Source of the DNA: Iodobacter ciconiae
GTDB taxonomy: Bacteria; Pseudomonadota; Gammaproteobacteria; Burkholderiales; Chitinibacteraceae
DNA: 64,000 nucleotides
Direction: 5' to 3'
NCBI RefSeq assembly: GCF_003952345.1
Contig: NZ_CP034433.1
Coordinates: forward strand, 3,534,001 to 3,598,000
The notes under the pieces were generated by a model. That model searched no databases. It saw nothing but the letters and a program-made list of their open reading frames with translations, and was not told where the DNA came from. Made by a program: the position numbers and the translations under genes. Positions 56,654 to 64,000 of this stretch are shown one piece after another (position 1 is the first letter of the stretch; the number at the start of each line of letters is the position of its first letter).

Positions 56654-57961
56654 ATGTTCTGTTTATCTCTAGCTCAAACTCCTGATTTATTAGCGCTGCA
56701 TGCCAGCGATCCTGCCCGTTTTCCTGCCCTTGCCGAGACAGGCGGAGGGCAGCCGGGGTGGGATATCTTGTTTTCCCTGCCACGTGAAGTGCGTGTTTAT
56801 GCGGAAGGGGATGCTTTTGTGAGTGATTTACGCAGCCTGCCCCTGGATACCCAGCTGCCCCGGCCGGAAGATCTGCCTGTTGATGCGCCCTTTGCAGGGG
56901 GCTGGTTTACTTATGCGGGCTATGAGCTGCTTTCTACGTTTGAGCCGCATGTTGCGCATCGCTCCGAGGCTGATTTTCCTGTTGCAGCGCTACTGCGCAT
57001 TCCTGCTGCGGTGTTGCTTGAGCGCCCGTCTGGTCAAGCTTGGCTGGTGGCGGAAACACTGGAAGAGCTGGAAATGCTCGCTGAACGAGTTGCTCATACA
57101 CCTGAATTTAATCCCGACTTGCCACAAATTGCATCAATTACTGAGGATGATCCAGCTGCCTTTTTACAAGGTGCACAGCGAGCTCTTATATATATAAGAG
57201 AAGGGGATGTTTTTCAGGTGAACTTATCCCGGGGCTGGGATGTGCAACTTGCTCAGGCTCTAAGCCCTGCAGAGTTATTTGCCAGCCTGCGTGTGCGTAA
57301 TCCTGCGCCGTTTTCTACCCTGCTCGATTTAGGCTGCCATGGTGCCGTGGTTAGCTCGTCGCCTGAGCGCCTAGTTAAAGTGAAAGGCGATCTGGTTGAA
57401 ACCAGGCCTATTGCTGGCACTCACCCCAGATCGCTTGATCCTATTGAAGACGCCGGACTTAAAGCACGGCTTTTGGCTACGCCCAAAGAGCGTGCCGAAC
57501 ATATTATGCTGGTTGATTTAGAGCGTAACGATCTGGGGCGCATTTGTACGGCGGGAACGGTGCAGGTGGACGAGCTGATGGCTGTGGCGACCTATGCTTT
57601 TGTTCATCATATCGAATCCAATGTATGTGGGCAGTTAAAGGCAGGGCAAACACCTGCAGATATCCTCAGGGCGTTATTTCCTGGCGGAACTATTACAGGT
57701 TGCCCCAAGGTTCGCTGCATGCAAATTATCAGGGAGCTGGAAGATCGGCCCCGTTATGCTTACACCGGCAGCCTGGGTTATATCAATCTGGATGGATCAA
57801 TGGATCTTAATATTCTGATTCGTACTTTTTTACAAAGGCAGGACCAGCTTTATTTCAGGGCGGGCGCTGGTATTGTGATTGATTCAGATCCAGAGCGCGA
57901 GCTGCAAGAAACCCGGCATAAAGCACGTGGGCTGCTGCGTGCCCTGGGCGTGCAGGGATAA
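56654..57961 (+). CDS. pabB: Aminodeoxychorismate synthase component I
   Basis: A 435-residue chorismate-utilising enzyme that makes 4-amino-4-deoxychorismate for folate. It has GDVFQVNLSRGWDVQL, the core RPIAGTHPRSLDPIED, HIMLVDLERNDLGRI and FPGGTITGCPKVRCMQII. The motif is PIAGT, not the PIKGT of E. coli PabB, so the covalent Lys is absent; anthranilate synthase TrpE is therefore an alternative. pabC immediately downstream favours PabB. Confidence 0.85.
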   Translation: MFCLSLAQTPDLLALHASDPARFPALAETGGGQPGWDILFSLPREVRVYAEGDAFVSDLRSLPLDTQLPRPEDLPVDAPFAGGWFTYAGYELLSTFEPHVAHRSEADFPVAALLRIPAAVLLERPSGQAWLVAETLEELEMLAERVAHTPEFNPDLPQIASITEDDPAAFLQGAQRALIYIREGDVFQVNLSRGWDVQLAQALSPAELFASLRVRNPAPFSTLLDLGCHGAVVSSSPERLVKVKGDLVETRPIAGTHPRSLDPIEDAGLKARLLATPKERAEHIMLVDLERNDLGRICTAGTVQVDELMAVATYAFVHHIESNVCGQLKAGQTPADILRALFPGGTITGCPKVRCMQIIRELEDRPRYAYTGSLGYINLDGSMDLNILIRTFLQRQDQLYFRAGAGIVIDSDPERELQETRHKARGLLRALGVQG

Positions 57962-57997
57962 ACTGCCAGGCGCAATTGGCCCGGCATCAGTATTTAG

Positions 57998-58032
57998 CAG
58001 GGAGGGCAGGACTCATCGTTTTGCCCTCCCTG
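57998..58032 (+). terminator. Hairpin between pabB and pabC
   Basis: CAGGGAGGGCA (57998-58008) and TGCCCTCCCTG (58022-58032) form a perfect 11-bp stem with a 13-base loop. It is followed by TATTTATT and lies just before the pabC ribosome-binding site, so it could end or attenuate transcription into pabC. Confidence 0.65.
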
Positions 58033-58054
58033 TATTTATTCGGGAATGATAAAA

Positions 58055-58906
58055 ATGAGATTGCTTAATGGCCAGCCCCAAAACCGTATCAGTATGGCTG
58101 ATCGGGCGTTTCAATTTGGTGACGGGGTATTTCGTACCATGCGTTGCACTGGCGGGGCGATTGAGTTTTGGGCCAGACATTACTCACACTTAGAGCAAGA
58201 CTGCGCTGCCTTGGGAATAGTTTGCCCAAGTGCTTCGATCTTGCTGGAAGACCTGAGTCGCCTTAGACCGGTTGATGCAGTACTTAAAATTATCATCACC
58301 CGGGGTGAAACTGCTCGTGGTTATAGCGTGCCGGATCAATTGCTGCCCAACAGGATTGTGCAGCTGGCGGCTTTGCCTGCGTACCCGGAGCAGTTGTATC
58401 AGCAGGGGGTGAAAGTGCGTGTTTGCAGCACGCAGGCGAGCTGGCAACCTGCTCTGGCTGGTGTTAAGCACTTGAATCGTCTGGAGAATGTTCTCGCTCG
58501 CCGGGAGTGGCATGACCCGGATATTTTTGAAGGGCTGATGCTGGATAGGGATGGTTTTGTAATTGAAGGGGTGATGAGCAATGTGTTGGTTTTAAGCGAC
58601 AATATTTTGAGCACACCAAAACTTGAGCAAAGCGGGGTGAGCGGGGTGATGTGCGAGGTAATTTTTGATGCTGCGGTGCAGCATGGTTTGCAGGTGGAAA
58701 AACGAGCCTGGACGCTGGATGAGATCAAACAATCCGATGCGATCTGGCTCACAAATAGTTTAATGGGATTATTGCCAGTAAGTGATTTATGCGGACGGCA
58801 TTTTCAATCACACGCCGCACAGCTGCTACTTTCCGGGGCACTTAAGCAGTTGCGCCAAAAGGAAAAGTTTGCGATTGTTGATCTGGCCGGTATGACGAAA
58901 GGGTAA
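58055..58906 (+). CDS. pabC: Aminodeoxychorismate lyase
   Basis: 283 residues from ATG 58055, 9 bases after GGGA; ATG 58046 is too close to that site. A fold-type IV PLP enzyme that releases 4-aminobenzoate and pyruvate. MADRAFQFGDGVFRTMRC is the N-terminal signature, GVKHLNRLENVLARRE holds the PLP Lys (138) and GFVIEGVMSNVLVL the conserved Glu. Works with pabB upstream. Confidence 0.92.
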   Translation: MRLLNGQPQNRISMADRAFQFGDGVFRTMRCTGGAIEFWARHYSHLEQDCAALGIVCPSASILLEDLSRLRPVDAVLKIIITRGETARGYSVPDQLLPNRIVQLAALPAYPEQLYQQGVKVRVCSTQASWQPALAGVKHLNRLENVLARREWHDPDIFEGLMLDRDGFVIEGVMSNVLVLSDNILSTPKLEQSGVSGVMCEVIFDAAVQHGLQVEKRAWTLDEIKQSDAIWLTNSLMGLLPVSDLCGRHFQSHAAQLLLSGALKQLRQKEKFAIVDLAGMTKG

Positions 58907-58957
58907 TTTTTCACAGCGCGGGATGGGAGGTAGGCCTTATATTGGCGCTCCCCAACG

Positions 58958-58990
58958 CAAAAACGGCAAGCCAGATGCTTGCCGTTTTTG
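58958..58990. terminator. Bidirectional terminator between pabC and tRNA-Ser
   Basis: CAAAAACGGCAAGC and GCTTGCCGTTTTTG form a perfect 14-bp stem with a five-base loop, A-run and T-run on each side. It can serve pabC on the plus strand and tRNA-Ser on the minus strand. Confidence 0.9.
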
Positions 58991-58996
58991 ATGATC

Positions 58997-59086
58997 TGGA
59001 GGAGAGAGGGGGATTCGAACCCCCGATACTCTTGCGAGTACGCCTGATTTCGAGTCAGGTACATTCAACCACTCTGCCACCTCTCC
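58997..59086 (-). tRNA. tRNA-Ser (CGA anticodon)
   Basis: On the minus strand GGAGAGGTGGCAGAGTGG begins a 90-base class II tRNA. The anticodon is CGA in CTGACTCGAAATCAG, with a long variable arm (GTACTCGCAAGAGTA), T-loop GTTCGAATC and encoded CCA. The discriminator base reads T rather than the usual G. Confidence 0.93.
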
Positions 59087-59099
59087 AAAGAGGAAAAGG

Positions 59100-59128
59100 A
59101 TTCTAGCGCAATTTTTACCTAAGGCAAA
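59100..59128 (-). promoter_or_regulatory. Sigma-70 promoter of tRNA-Ser
   Basis: On the minus strand TTTGCC and TAGAAT are separated by exactly 17 bases, 13 bases before the mature tRNA-Ser end. Confidence 0.65.
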
Positions 59129-59193
59129 GCTGTGTTTGTGCTCTTGGTGAAAAATAGTGCAGAATGCGACCGGTATCAACAAACGGGATGCGC

Positions 59194-60651
59194 ATGAAAC
59201 ATTGGCTCATGGCTCTAGCAACAGTTGTTCTAACGGGTTGCGGCGATATGCCGGAACAATCTTCCAACCGGGTTCTTCCTTGGGCAGAATCACAAGAACT
59301 CGTCGTACTGGTACAAAACGGTCCGACTACACTCTATGTCGATGCCGAAGGCAATTACGCAGGCTTGGAGTACGATCTCGTTACTCGCTTTGCAGTAGCA
59401 AATGGGCTAAAAGTGCGTTTTATCGTAACCAGCAGCCATGCAGAGTTACTCTCCAGGCTGAAAGGGAATGAGGCTCACTTTGCCGTGGGTGTGCAAAAAG
59501 GTTTTGAAAGCGAAGGACTCGCATTTGGCCCCGCTTACCAGAGCATTGAACCGGTACTGATTTACCCTAGTAATAAAACGGCTGCCAGCGTTTTAGCTGA
59601 GCTAAGTGCAGGGAAAGCCAGTATCAGCACGCTGCCGCAATATGTGATGGCGCTCAATAAGTTAAAAGTAGATAAGCCTAATCTGACCTGGCAGACTGTT
59701 GAAGACGGTGATAGCGAAGATTTGATTGAACGCGTTGCAAACGGGCTGCTTAGTTATGCAATGGTTGATTCGCACGCTGCGGAGGTGGCCCAGAACTACT
59801 TCCCTAAAGTTGCTATTTCACGTGATATGGGATCGGTTCAGCAGCTTGCATGGGCTGCGCCTGAAGGCGATAGCGAGTTATTCACTCTGTTTGAAGGTTA
59901 TTTTAGCAAAATGGCTCAAAACGGAGAGATGCGCAGCTTGCTTGACCGGTATTACGGGCACGTAAACCGCCTGGGTCAGGTTGATGCAATTGCATTTCTG
60001 GATAAGCGCAAAGTCATTTTGCCACGTTATAAAAAGTGGTTTAAAGAGGCTGAAACAAAAACGGGTCTGGATTGGCGCCTGGTTGCTGCATTGTCTTACC
60101 AGGAATCGATGTGGGATCCGGAAGCGGTTTCAATGTCGGGGGTGCGTGGCATGATGATGCTGACCAACGATACGGCAGAGCGCTTGGGCGTGAATCGCCT
60201 CGACCCCTATCAAAGTATCCAGGGTGGCGCGCGTTATATTCAGACTATGAAAGACAGCCTGGCCGAAAATATTACCGAGCCAGATCGCACCTGGCTGGCT
60301 TTAGCCGCTTATAACGTAGGATTGGGCCATTTGCTGGATGCTCGTGCCCTGGCCGTGAAGCTGGGCAAAAATCCGGATAGCTGGGTAGATGTGAAGACCA
60401 CGCTGCCGCTTTTGCGTAATCCGCAATATTTCAAATCGGCTAAATATGGCTATGCCCGTGGTGGCGAGCCGGTGATTTTTGTTGAACGTTTGCGTACTTA
60501 CTACGATATTCTGGTGCGCTTCGAGAGCCCTGTGCAAAGCACTGTGCCGGCGTTAAGTGAAAATATTGTGGTGCAAAACCCCAGTAATTTACCGTTGAAT
60601 ATCAATAACCGTGTGCTGGCAGCGAAACAGGTACGTACTGCCGCCTTGTAA
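59194..60651 (+). CDS. mltF: Membrane-bound lytic murein transglycosylase F
   Basis: 485 residues from ATG 59194 (GGGA upstream; ATG 59188 and 59164 are alternatives). The signal peptide ends in VLTGC, a lipobox. A periplasmic solute-binding (SBP3-like) regulatory domain spans about 35-260 (LVVLVQNGPTTLYVDAEGNY). The SLT goose-type lysozyme domain follows, with catalytic Glu in ALSYQESMWDPEAVS, GVRGMMMLTNDTAERLGV and LALAAYNVGLGHLLDAR. Cleaves peptidoglycan to 1,6-anhydro ends. Confidence 0.93.
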   Translation: MKHWLMALATVVLTGCGDMPEQSSNRVLPWAESQELVVLVQNGPTTLYVDAEGNYAGLEYDLVTRFAVANGLKVRFIVTSSHAELLSRLKGNEAHFAVGVQKGFESEGLAFGPAYQSIEPVLIYPSNKTAASVLAELSAGKASISTLPQYVMALNKLKVDKPNLTWQTVEDGDSEDLIERVANGLLSYAMVDSHAAEVAQNYFPKVAISRDMGSVQQLAWAAPEGDSELFTLFEGYFSKMAQNGEMRSLLDRYYGHVNRLGQVDAIAFLDKRKVILPRYKKWFKEAETKTGLDWRLVAALSYQESMWDPEAVSMSGVRGMMMLTNDTAERLGVNRLDPYQSIQGGARYIQTMKDSLAENITEPDRTWLALAAYNVGLGHLLDARALAVKLGKNPDSWVDVKTTLPLLRNPQYFKSAKYGYARGGEPVIFVERLRTYYDILVRFESPVQSTVPALSENIVVQNPSNLPLNINNRVLAAKQVRTAAL

Positions 60652-60805
60652 AATGAAATGTACAAAGTGGCGGGTTTTACCCGCTATAGCCCACAGTCCC
60701 TCTTTTCTGAGGGGCAGGTGCGAATTTGCAGAGCAGGTGTAACCCGCCGCCGCCGCTAATCCGCTACAATATCGCCTTCCACGCATTATTCCCGGTAGCT
60801 TTTTT

Positions 60806-62191
60806 ATGACTGTACGTACTCGTTTTGCTCCTAGTCCTACGGGGCTGTTACATATTGGCGGCGTGCGCACTGCGCTGTTTTCTTGGGCGCATGCACGCAA
60901 AAATGGCGGCAAATTTGTGCTGCGTATCGAAGACACCGATTTAGAGCGCTCAACACCAGAATCGGTTAAAGCGATTCTGGATGGCATGCATTGGGTAGGT
61001 ATTGATTACGATGAAGGCCCGTTCTATCAGATGCAGCGCATGGATCGCTACCGTGAAGCAGTAAAGCAGCTATTAGCCAGCGGCCACGCCTACCCTTGCT
61101 ATATGTCCAAAGAAGAGCTCGATGCCATGCGTGCAGAGCAGGAAGCTTTGGGTTTAAAAGCCAAATATGACCGCCGCTGGAGGCCTGAGGAAGGCAAGGT
61201 GCTACCTGAGCCGCCAGCTGGCGTGCAGCCGGTGTTGCGCTTCAGAACGCCACTGGATGGTGTGGTTGCCTGGGATGATCTGGTGAAAGGCCGGATCGAG
61301 ATTGGCAATATCGAGCTGGACGATCTCATCATTGCCCGCCCGGATGGCACACCAACATATAATTTTTGCGTAGTAGTGGATGACTGGGATATGGGTATTA
61401 CCCAGGTGATTCGTGGTGACGATCATGTCAACAACACGCCTCGCCAGATTCATATTTTTAACGCGCTGGGGGCGGCAGTACCGCAATTTGCCCACCTGCC
61501 GATGATTCACAATGATCAGGGCCAGAAGCTATCCAAGCGCCGCGATGCCGTGAGTGTAGTGGATTACGACAGCGCCGGTTATCTGCCGGAAGCCCTGCTC
61601 AACTACCTGGCCCGTTTAGGCTGGGGCCACGGTGATGACGAATGCTTCACCATGGCGCAGTTTGTAGAATGGTTTGATCTGAAAGACGTATCGGCCAGCC
61701 CCAGCCGCTTTGATAAAGAAAAACTGCTGTGGCTCAATGCCCAGCATATCAAGGCTGCAGATGCTGCCCGCCTTGCCGGCTTGGCAAAGCGTTTTCTGGA
61801 CGAAAAAGGTCTTGATCTAAGCCATGGCCCGGCACTCGTTGATGTTGTCGCCCTACTGAAAGAGCGTGTGCAAACCATCGTAGAGCTAGCCACAGGGGCA
61901 GAATACTTTTACCAGCCACTGACGCCATCGGCGGAGATTGTGGCTAAGCATTTAAGTAGCGATGATCTGGCCCGCCTGAGCACCTTTGCCAGTGAAGCTG
62001 CCGCATTGGAAGTGTGGGATACCGCGAGCATTTCCGCCTTTATTAAAGAATTCTGCAAATCGCAGGGCGTAAAAATGGGCCAGGTAGGCATGCCACTGCG
62101 CGCCAAAGTGTGCGGCACCACGCATACGCCTTCGGTGGATGCGGTGCTGGCTTTGCTGGGTAAGGCTGAAGTATTAAAACGCCTGGCTTGA
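60806..62191 (+). CDS. gltX: Glutamyl-tRNA synthetase
   Basis: A 461-residue class I synthetase. [20 protein letters not shown] contains the HIGH-type motif, [15 protein letters not shown] is typical, and [13 protein letters not shown] is the KMSKS-type loop. The C-terminal anticodon domain is of normal length. Monocistronic, with a strong terminator. Confidence 0.97.
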   Translation: MTVRTRFAPSPTGLLHIGGVRTALFSWAHARKNGGKFVLRIEDTDLERSTPESVKAILDGMHWVGIDYDEGPFYQMQRMDRYREAVKQLLASGHAYPCYMSKEELDAMRAEQEALGLKAKYDRRWRPEEGKVLPEPPAGVQPVLRFRTPLDGVVAWDDLVKGRIEIGNIELDDLIIARPDGTPTYNFCVVVDDWDMGITQVIRGDDHVNNTPRQIHIFNALGAAVPQFAHLPMIHNDQGQKLSKRRDAVSVVDYDSAGYLPEALLNYLARLGWGHGDDECFTMAQFVEWFDLKDVSASPSRFDKEKLLWLNAQHIKAADAARLAGLAKRFLDEKGLDLSHGPALVDVVALLKERVQTIVELATGAEYFYQPLTPSAEIVAKHLSSDDLARLSTFASEAAALEVWDTASISAFIKEFCKSQGVKMGQVGMPLRAKVCGTTHTPSVDAVLALLGKAEVLKRLA

Positions 62192-62205
62192 ATGCCGGGT
62201 GATTT

Positions 62206-62241
62206 AAAAAAAGCCGAATGATTAATCGTTCGGCTTTTTTT
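62206..62241 (+). terminator. Intrinsic terminator of gltX
   Basis: A7 GCCGAA and TTCGGC T7 form a perfect stem, 15 bases past the stop. The loop is ten bases. Confidence 0.92.
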
Positions 62242-62511
62242 ACACTGAAGGTATTCCAGCGAGCGATCAGATGATTGCCAGCAGGGAGCGGCGGCTCACG
62301 GATAAAACAGGTTCTGAATTTAGCTATTGATTAAAAATGGGCTTTGAGTATTTTCAAACTTCAATGTCTTTTCTTATCGTTCATCGTGGCTTCGGAGTCT
62401 TTTGCCCACAGCTTTGCTTATCTTGTCAACATTACAAAGCGCGTAGGGCGGGCGAAACTCGTCGCATTATAATGGCGACGTACGATCTTATTTCTCCCCG
62501 GAGCATTGCCC

Positions 62512-64000
62512 ATGCACGCCACTGAACTCTTACAATCGCTTACCCTTAGCCAGAAAATAGCCCAGTTGTTTATGGTGGGGTTTGATGGTCTTGTGCCTAA
62601 TTTGCATATTGAAGAGATGCTTAGAGAGCACCAGATTGGCGGTGTTATTTTATTTCGCCGCAATGTTGAAACGCCTTCCCAGCTTGCCGCGCTGAATTTG
62701 CGTTTACAACAAATTAATGCGGAACAAAGCCAGGTGCCGCTCTTGATTGGTACAGATCAGGAAGGCGGCATGGTGATGCGGATCGAGCGTGGTGTTACAC
62801 CTTTGCCTTCTGCCATGGCATTTAAAAGTGCGGGCAGCGAAGCTGGTTGTGAAGCGCTCACCAAGGTGGCTAATGCCGAGCTGAAATCGCTGGGAATAAA
62901 TATCAATTTTGCTCCGGTACTGGATATTAATAATAATCCGCAAAACCCTGTGATTGGTGTGCGGGCTTATGGTGAAACAGTCAGCGAGGTTTGCCAGTAC
63001 GGTTTGGCGGCTTTGCGGGGCATACAGGCTGCAGGAATGGCTGCAACTGGTAAGCATTTTCCAGGGCATGGTGATACTGCAGTGGATTCTCATCACAAGA
63101 TGCCGGTAGTGGCTTACGATCGGGCCCGCTTAGATACCGTTGAGCTGGCCCCGTTTAGTGCCGCATTTGCTGCAGGGCTTGATGCGCTGATGACTGCACA
63201 CGTTGCTTTTCCGGCAATTGAGCCCGATTCGGCAAAACCTGCAACCCTTTCCCATGCCACTCTCACTGGTTTATTAAGAGACGAGCTTAATTATCAGGGG
63301 GTAGTGATTACCGATTGCCTGGAAATGGATGCAATTGGTAAAAGCGTTGGAACCGTAGCAGGTGCCGTGTTGGCGATCAAAGCCGGTGCTGATATCGTTT
63401 TGATTTCGCATTCTCCTGCCAAACAGGCTGCCGCTTTGGCTGCTGTTTTACATGCTGTTAAAGCCGGTGAGATTCCGGCCGCACGGATTGATGAATCTGT
63501 GCTGCGTATCCTGGCTTTAAAACAGCGCTATCGGATGTCGGATTGGGCGAGCCTTGCGCCGTCTTTACTGGATTTTGAAGCATTGCAATTATCTGCACGC
63601 GTTCATCAGGCTGCGATTACTGGCCATGCTTTGCAATTAGATAAAAATAAACCTGTTTTTTTAATTAGTGCAGAAGTGCGTACTCACACTGAAATCGATG
63701 AAGTGGCACTCGGTAAAACACCGGAAGCACGTAATTCGCTGGCTCTGCCTTTGCGAGAGCTGGGTTATACGGTTAGCGAAGAGTGGATTGCTCTGCAGCC
63801 GGCAGCGGTAGAGTTAGGTGGGGTGTTGAGCCAGGCTGCGCATGCGGAGCAAATCGTTTTTGTATCTTATAACGCAAAATTATTTAAAGAACAGCAAGCA
63901 CTGATTGCAGCCTTGCCACAGGAAAGGCTGTGGTTGATCGCCGGGCGCCTGCCCTATGATCTGGATCTTGCTCCTAAAGCTGCTGGCCGGTTGAGTTGTT
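62512..64000 (+). CDS. nagZ: Beta-N-acetylhexosaminidase, NagZ-like GH3 family (partial, runs off the window)
   Basis: The frame opens at ATG 62512, with CGGAG upstream, and remains open to base 64000: at least 496 residues. The GH3 barrel shows QLFMVGFDG, IGTDQEGGMVMRIERG, KHFPGHGDTAVDSHH with the NagZ-specific His-Asp pair, and GVVITDCLEMDAIG with the nucleophile Asp. Proteobacterial NagZ stops near 340 residues; this protein continues with a second alpha/beta domain, as in two-domain Firmicutes NagZ (YbbD). It likely removes GlcNAc from peptidoglycan fragments. Confidence 0.88.
   Translation, partial: MHATELLQSLTLSQKIAQLFMVGFDGLVPNLHIEEMLREHQIGGVILFRRNVETPSQLAALNLRLQQINAEQSQVPLLIGTDQEGGMVMRIERGVTPLPSAMAFKSAGSEAGCEALTKVANAELKSLGININFAPVLDINNNPQNPVIGVRAYGETVSEVCQYGLAALRGIQAAGMAATGKHFPGHGDTAVDSHHKMPVVAYDRARLDTVELAPFSAAFAAGLDALMTAHVAFPAIEPDSAKPATLSHATLTGLLRDELNYQGVVITDCLEMDAIGKSVGTVAGAVLAIKAGADIVLISHSPAKQAAALAAVLHAVKAGEIPAARIDESVLRILALKQRYRMSDWASLAPSLLDFEALQLSARVHQAAITGHALQLDKNKPVFLISAEVRTHTEIDEVALGKTPEARNSLALPLRELGYTVSEEWIALQPAAVELGGVLSQAAHAEQIVFVSYNAKLFKEQQALIAALPQERLWLIAGRLPYDLDLAPKAAGRLSC

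Overview
The window looks like chromosome from a beta-proteobacterium of the Neisseriales (Chromobacteriaceae-like, possibly Iodobacter). This rests on mid-range base composition, gene orders such as maf / yceD-rpmF-plsX-fabH-fabD-fabG-acpP-fabF and (lpoA)-yraN-diaA-dolP, and gene types such as a PEP-CTERM protein, pentahaem TorC and DnaQ-GIY-YIG. The taxonomic call is inference. Most of the window is housekeeping sequence in short operons with clear intrinsic terminators.

Layout. 1-15.1 kb: envelope and replication genes (end of a probable lpoA, yraN, diaA, dolP), an aromatic aminotransferase, murJ, rpsT, a response regulator with a degenerate GGDEF-like domain, an AI-2E-type permease, glutamine-dependent NAD synthetase, a chemoreceptor, exonuclease I and a TIGR03790-type exported protein. 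15.4-16.0 kb: a PEP-CTERM protein. 16.0-21.2 kb: an accessory island with a decayed IS3/IS150-type element, a type VI secretion lipase-immunity pair (DUF3304 lipoprotein and Tle1/DUF2235 lipase) whose lipase is split by an intact IS5-family insertion, and a decayed IS3/IS407-type fragment. 21.4-21.9 kb: a Pro-Arg-His tRNA operon with promoter and terminator. 22.1-31.7 kb: folD, a frameshifted pyrD, the electron-transport operon rsxABCDGE, a small membrane protein, a DUF2164 gene and nth.

31.7-32.5 kb: a RAYT transposase bracketed by REP palindromes. 32.5-34.7 kb: an ABC exporter. 35.1-39.6 kb: torE-torC-torA-torD for anaerobic respiration of trimethylamine N-oxide. 39.9-48 kb: free-methionine-sulfoxide reductase, Rep helicase, pyruvate kinase, coaD, an RlmK-like methyltransferase and a DnaQ-GIY-YIG nuclease. 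47.9-55.7 kb: an RsmI-like methyltransferase and maf, then the phospholipid / fatty-acid synthesis cluster. 55.9-64 kb: a lipocalin, pabB and pabC for folate, tRNA-Ser, mltF, gltX and the start of a long nagZ-type glycosidase that runs off the window.

The least explained signal is a dispersed family of short inverted-repeat elements. Their ends read AAAACCCAAATCTTGAA and their bodies carry the heptamer CACRGAG about every 9-10 bases. At least eight loci occur here, four of them in gaps of the rsx operon, and many abut stop codons. No CRISPR array, prophage, integron or complete new defence system is visible.
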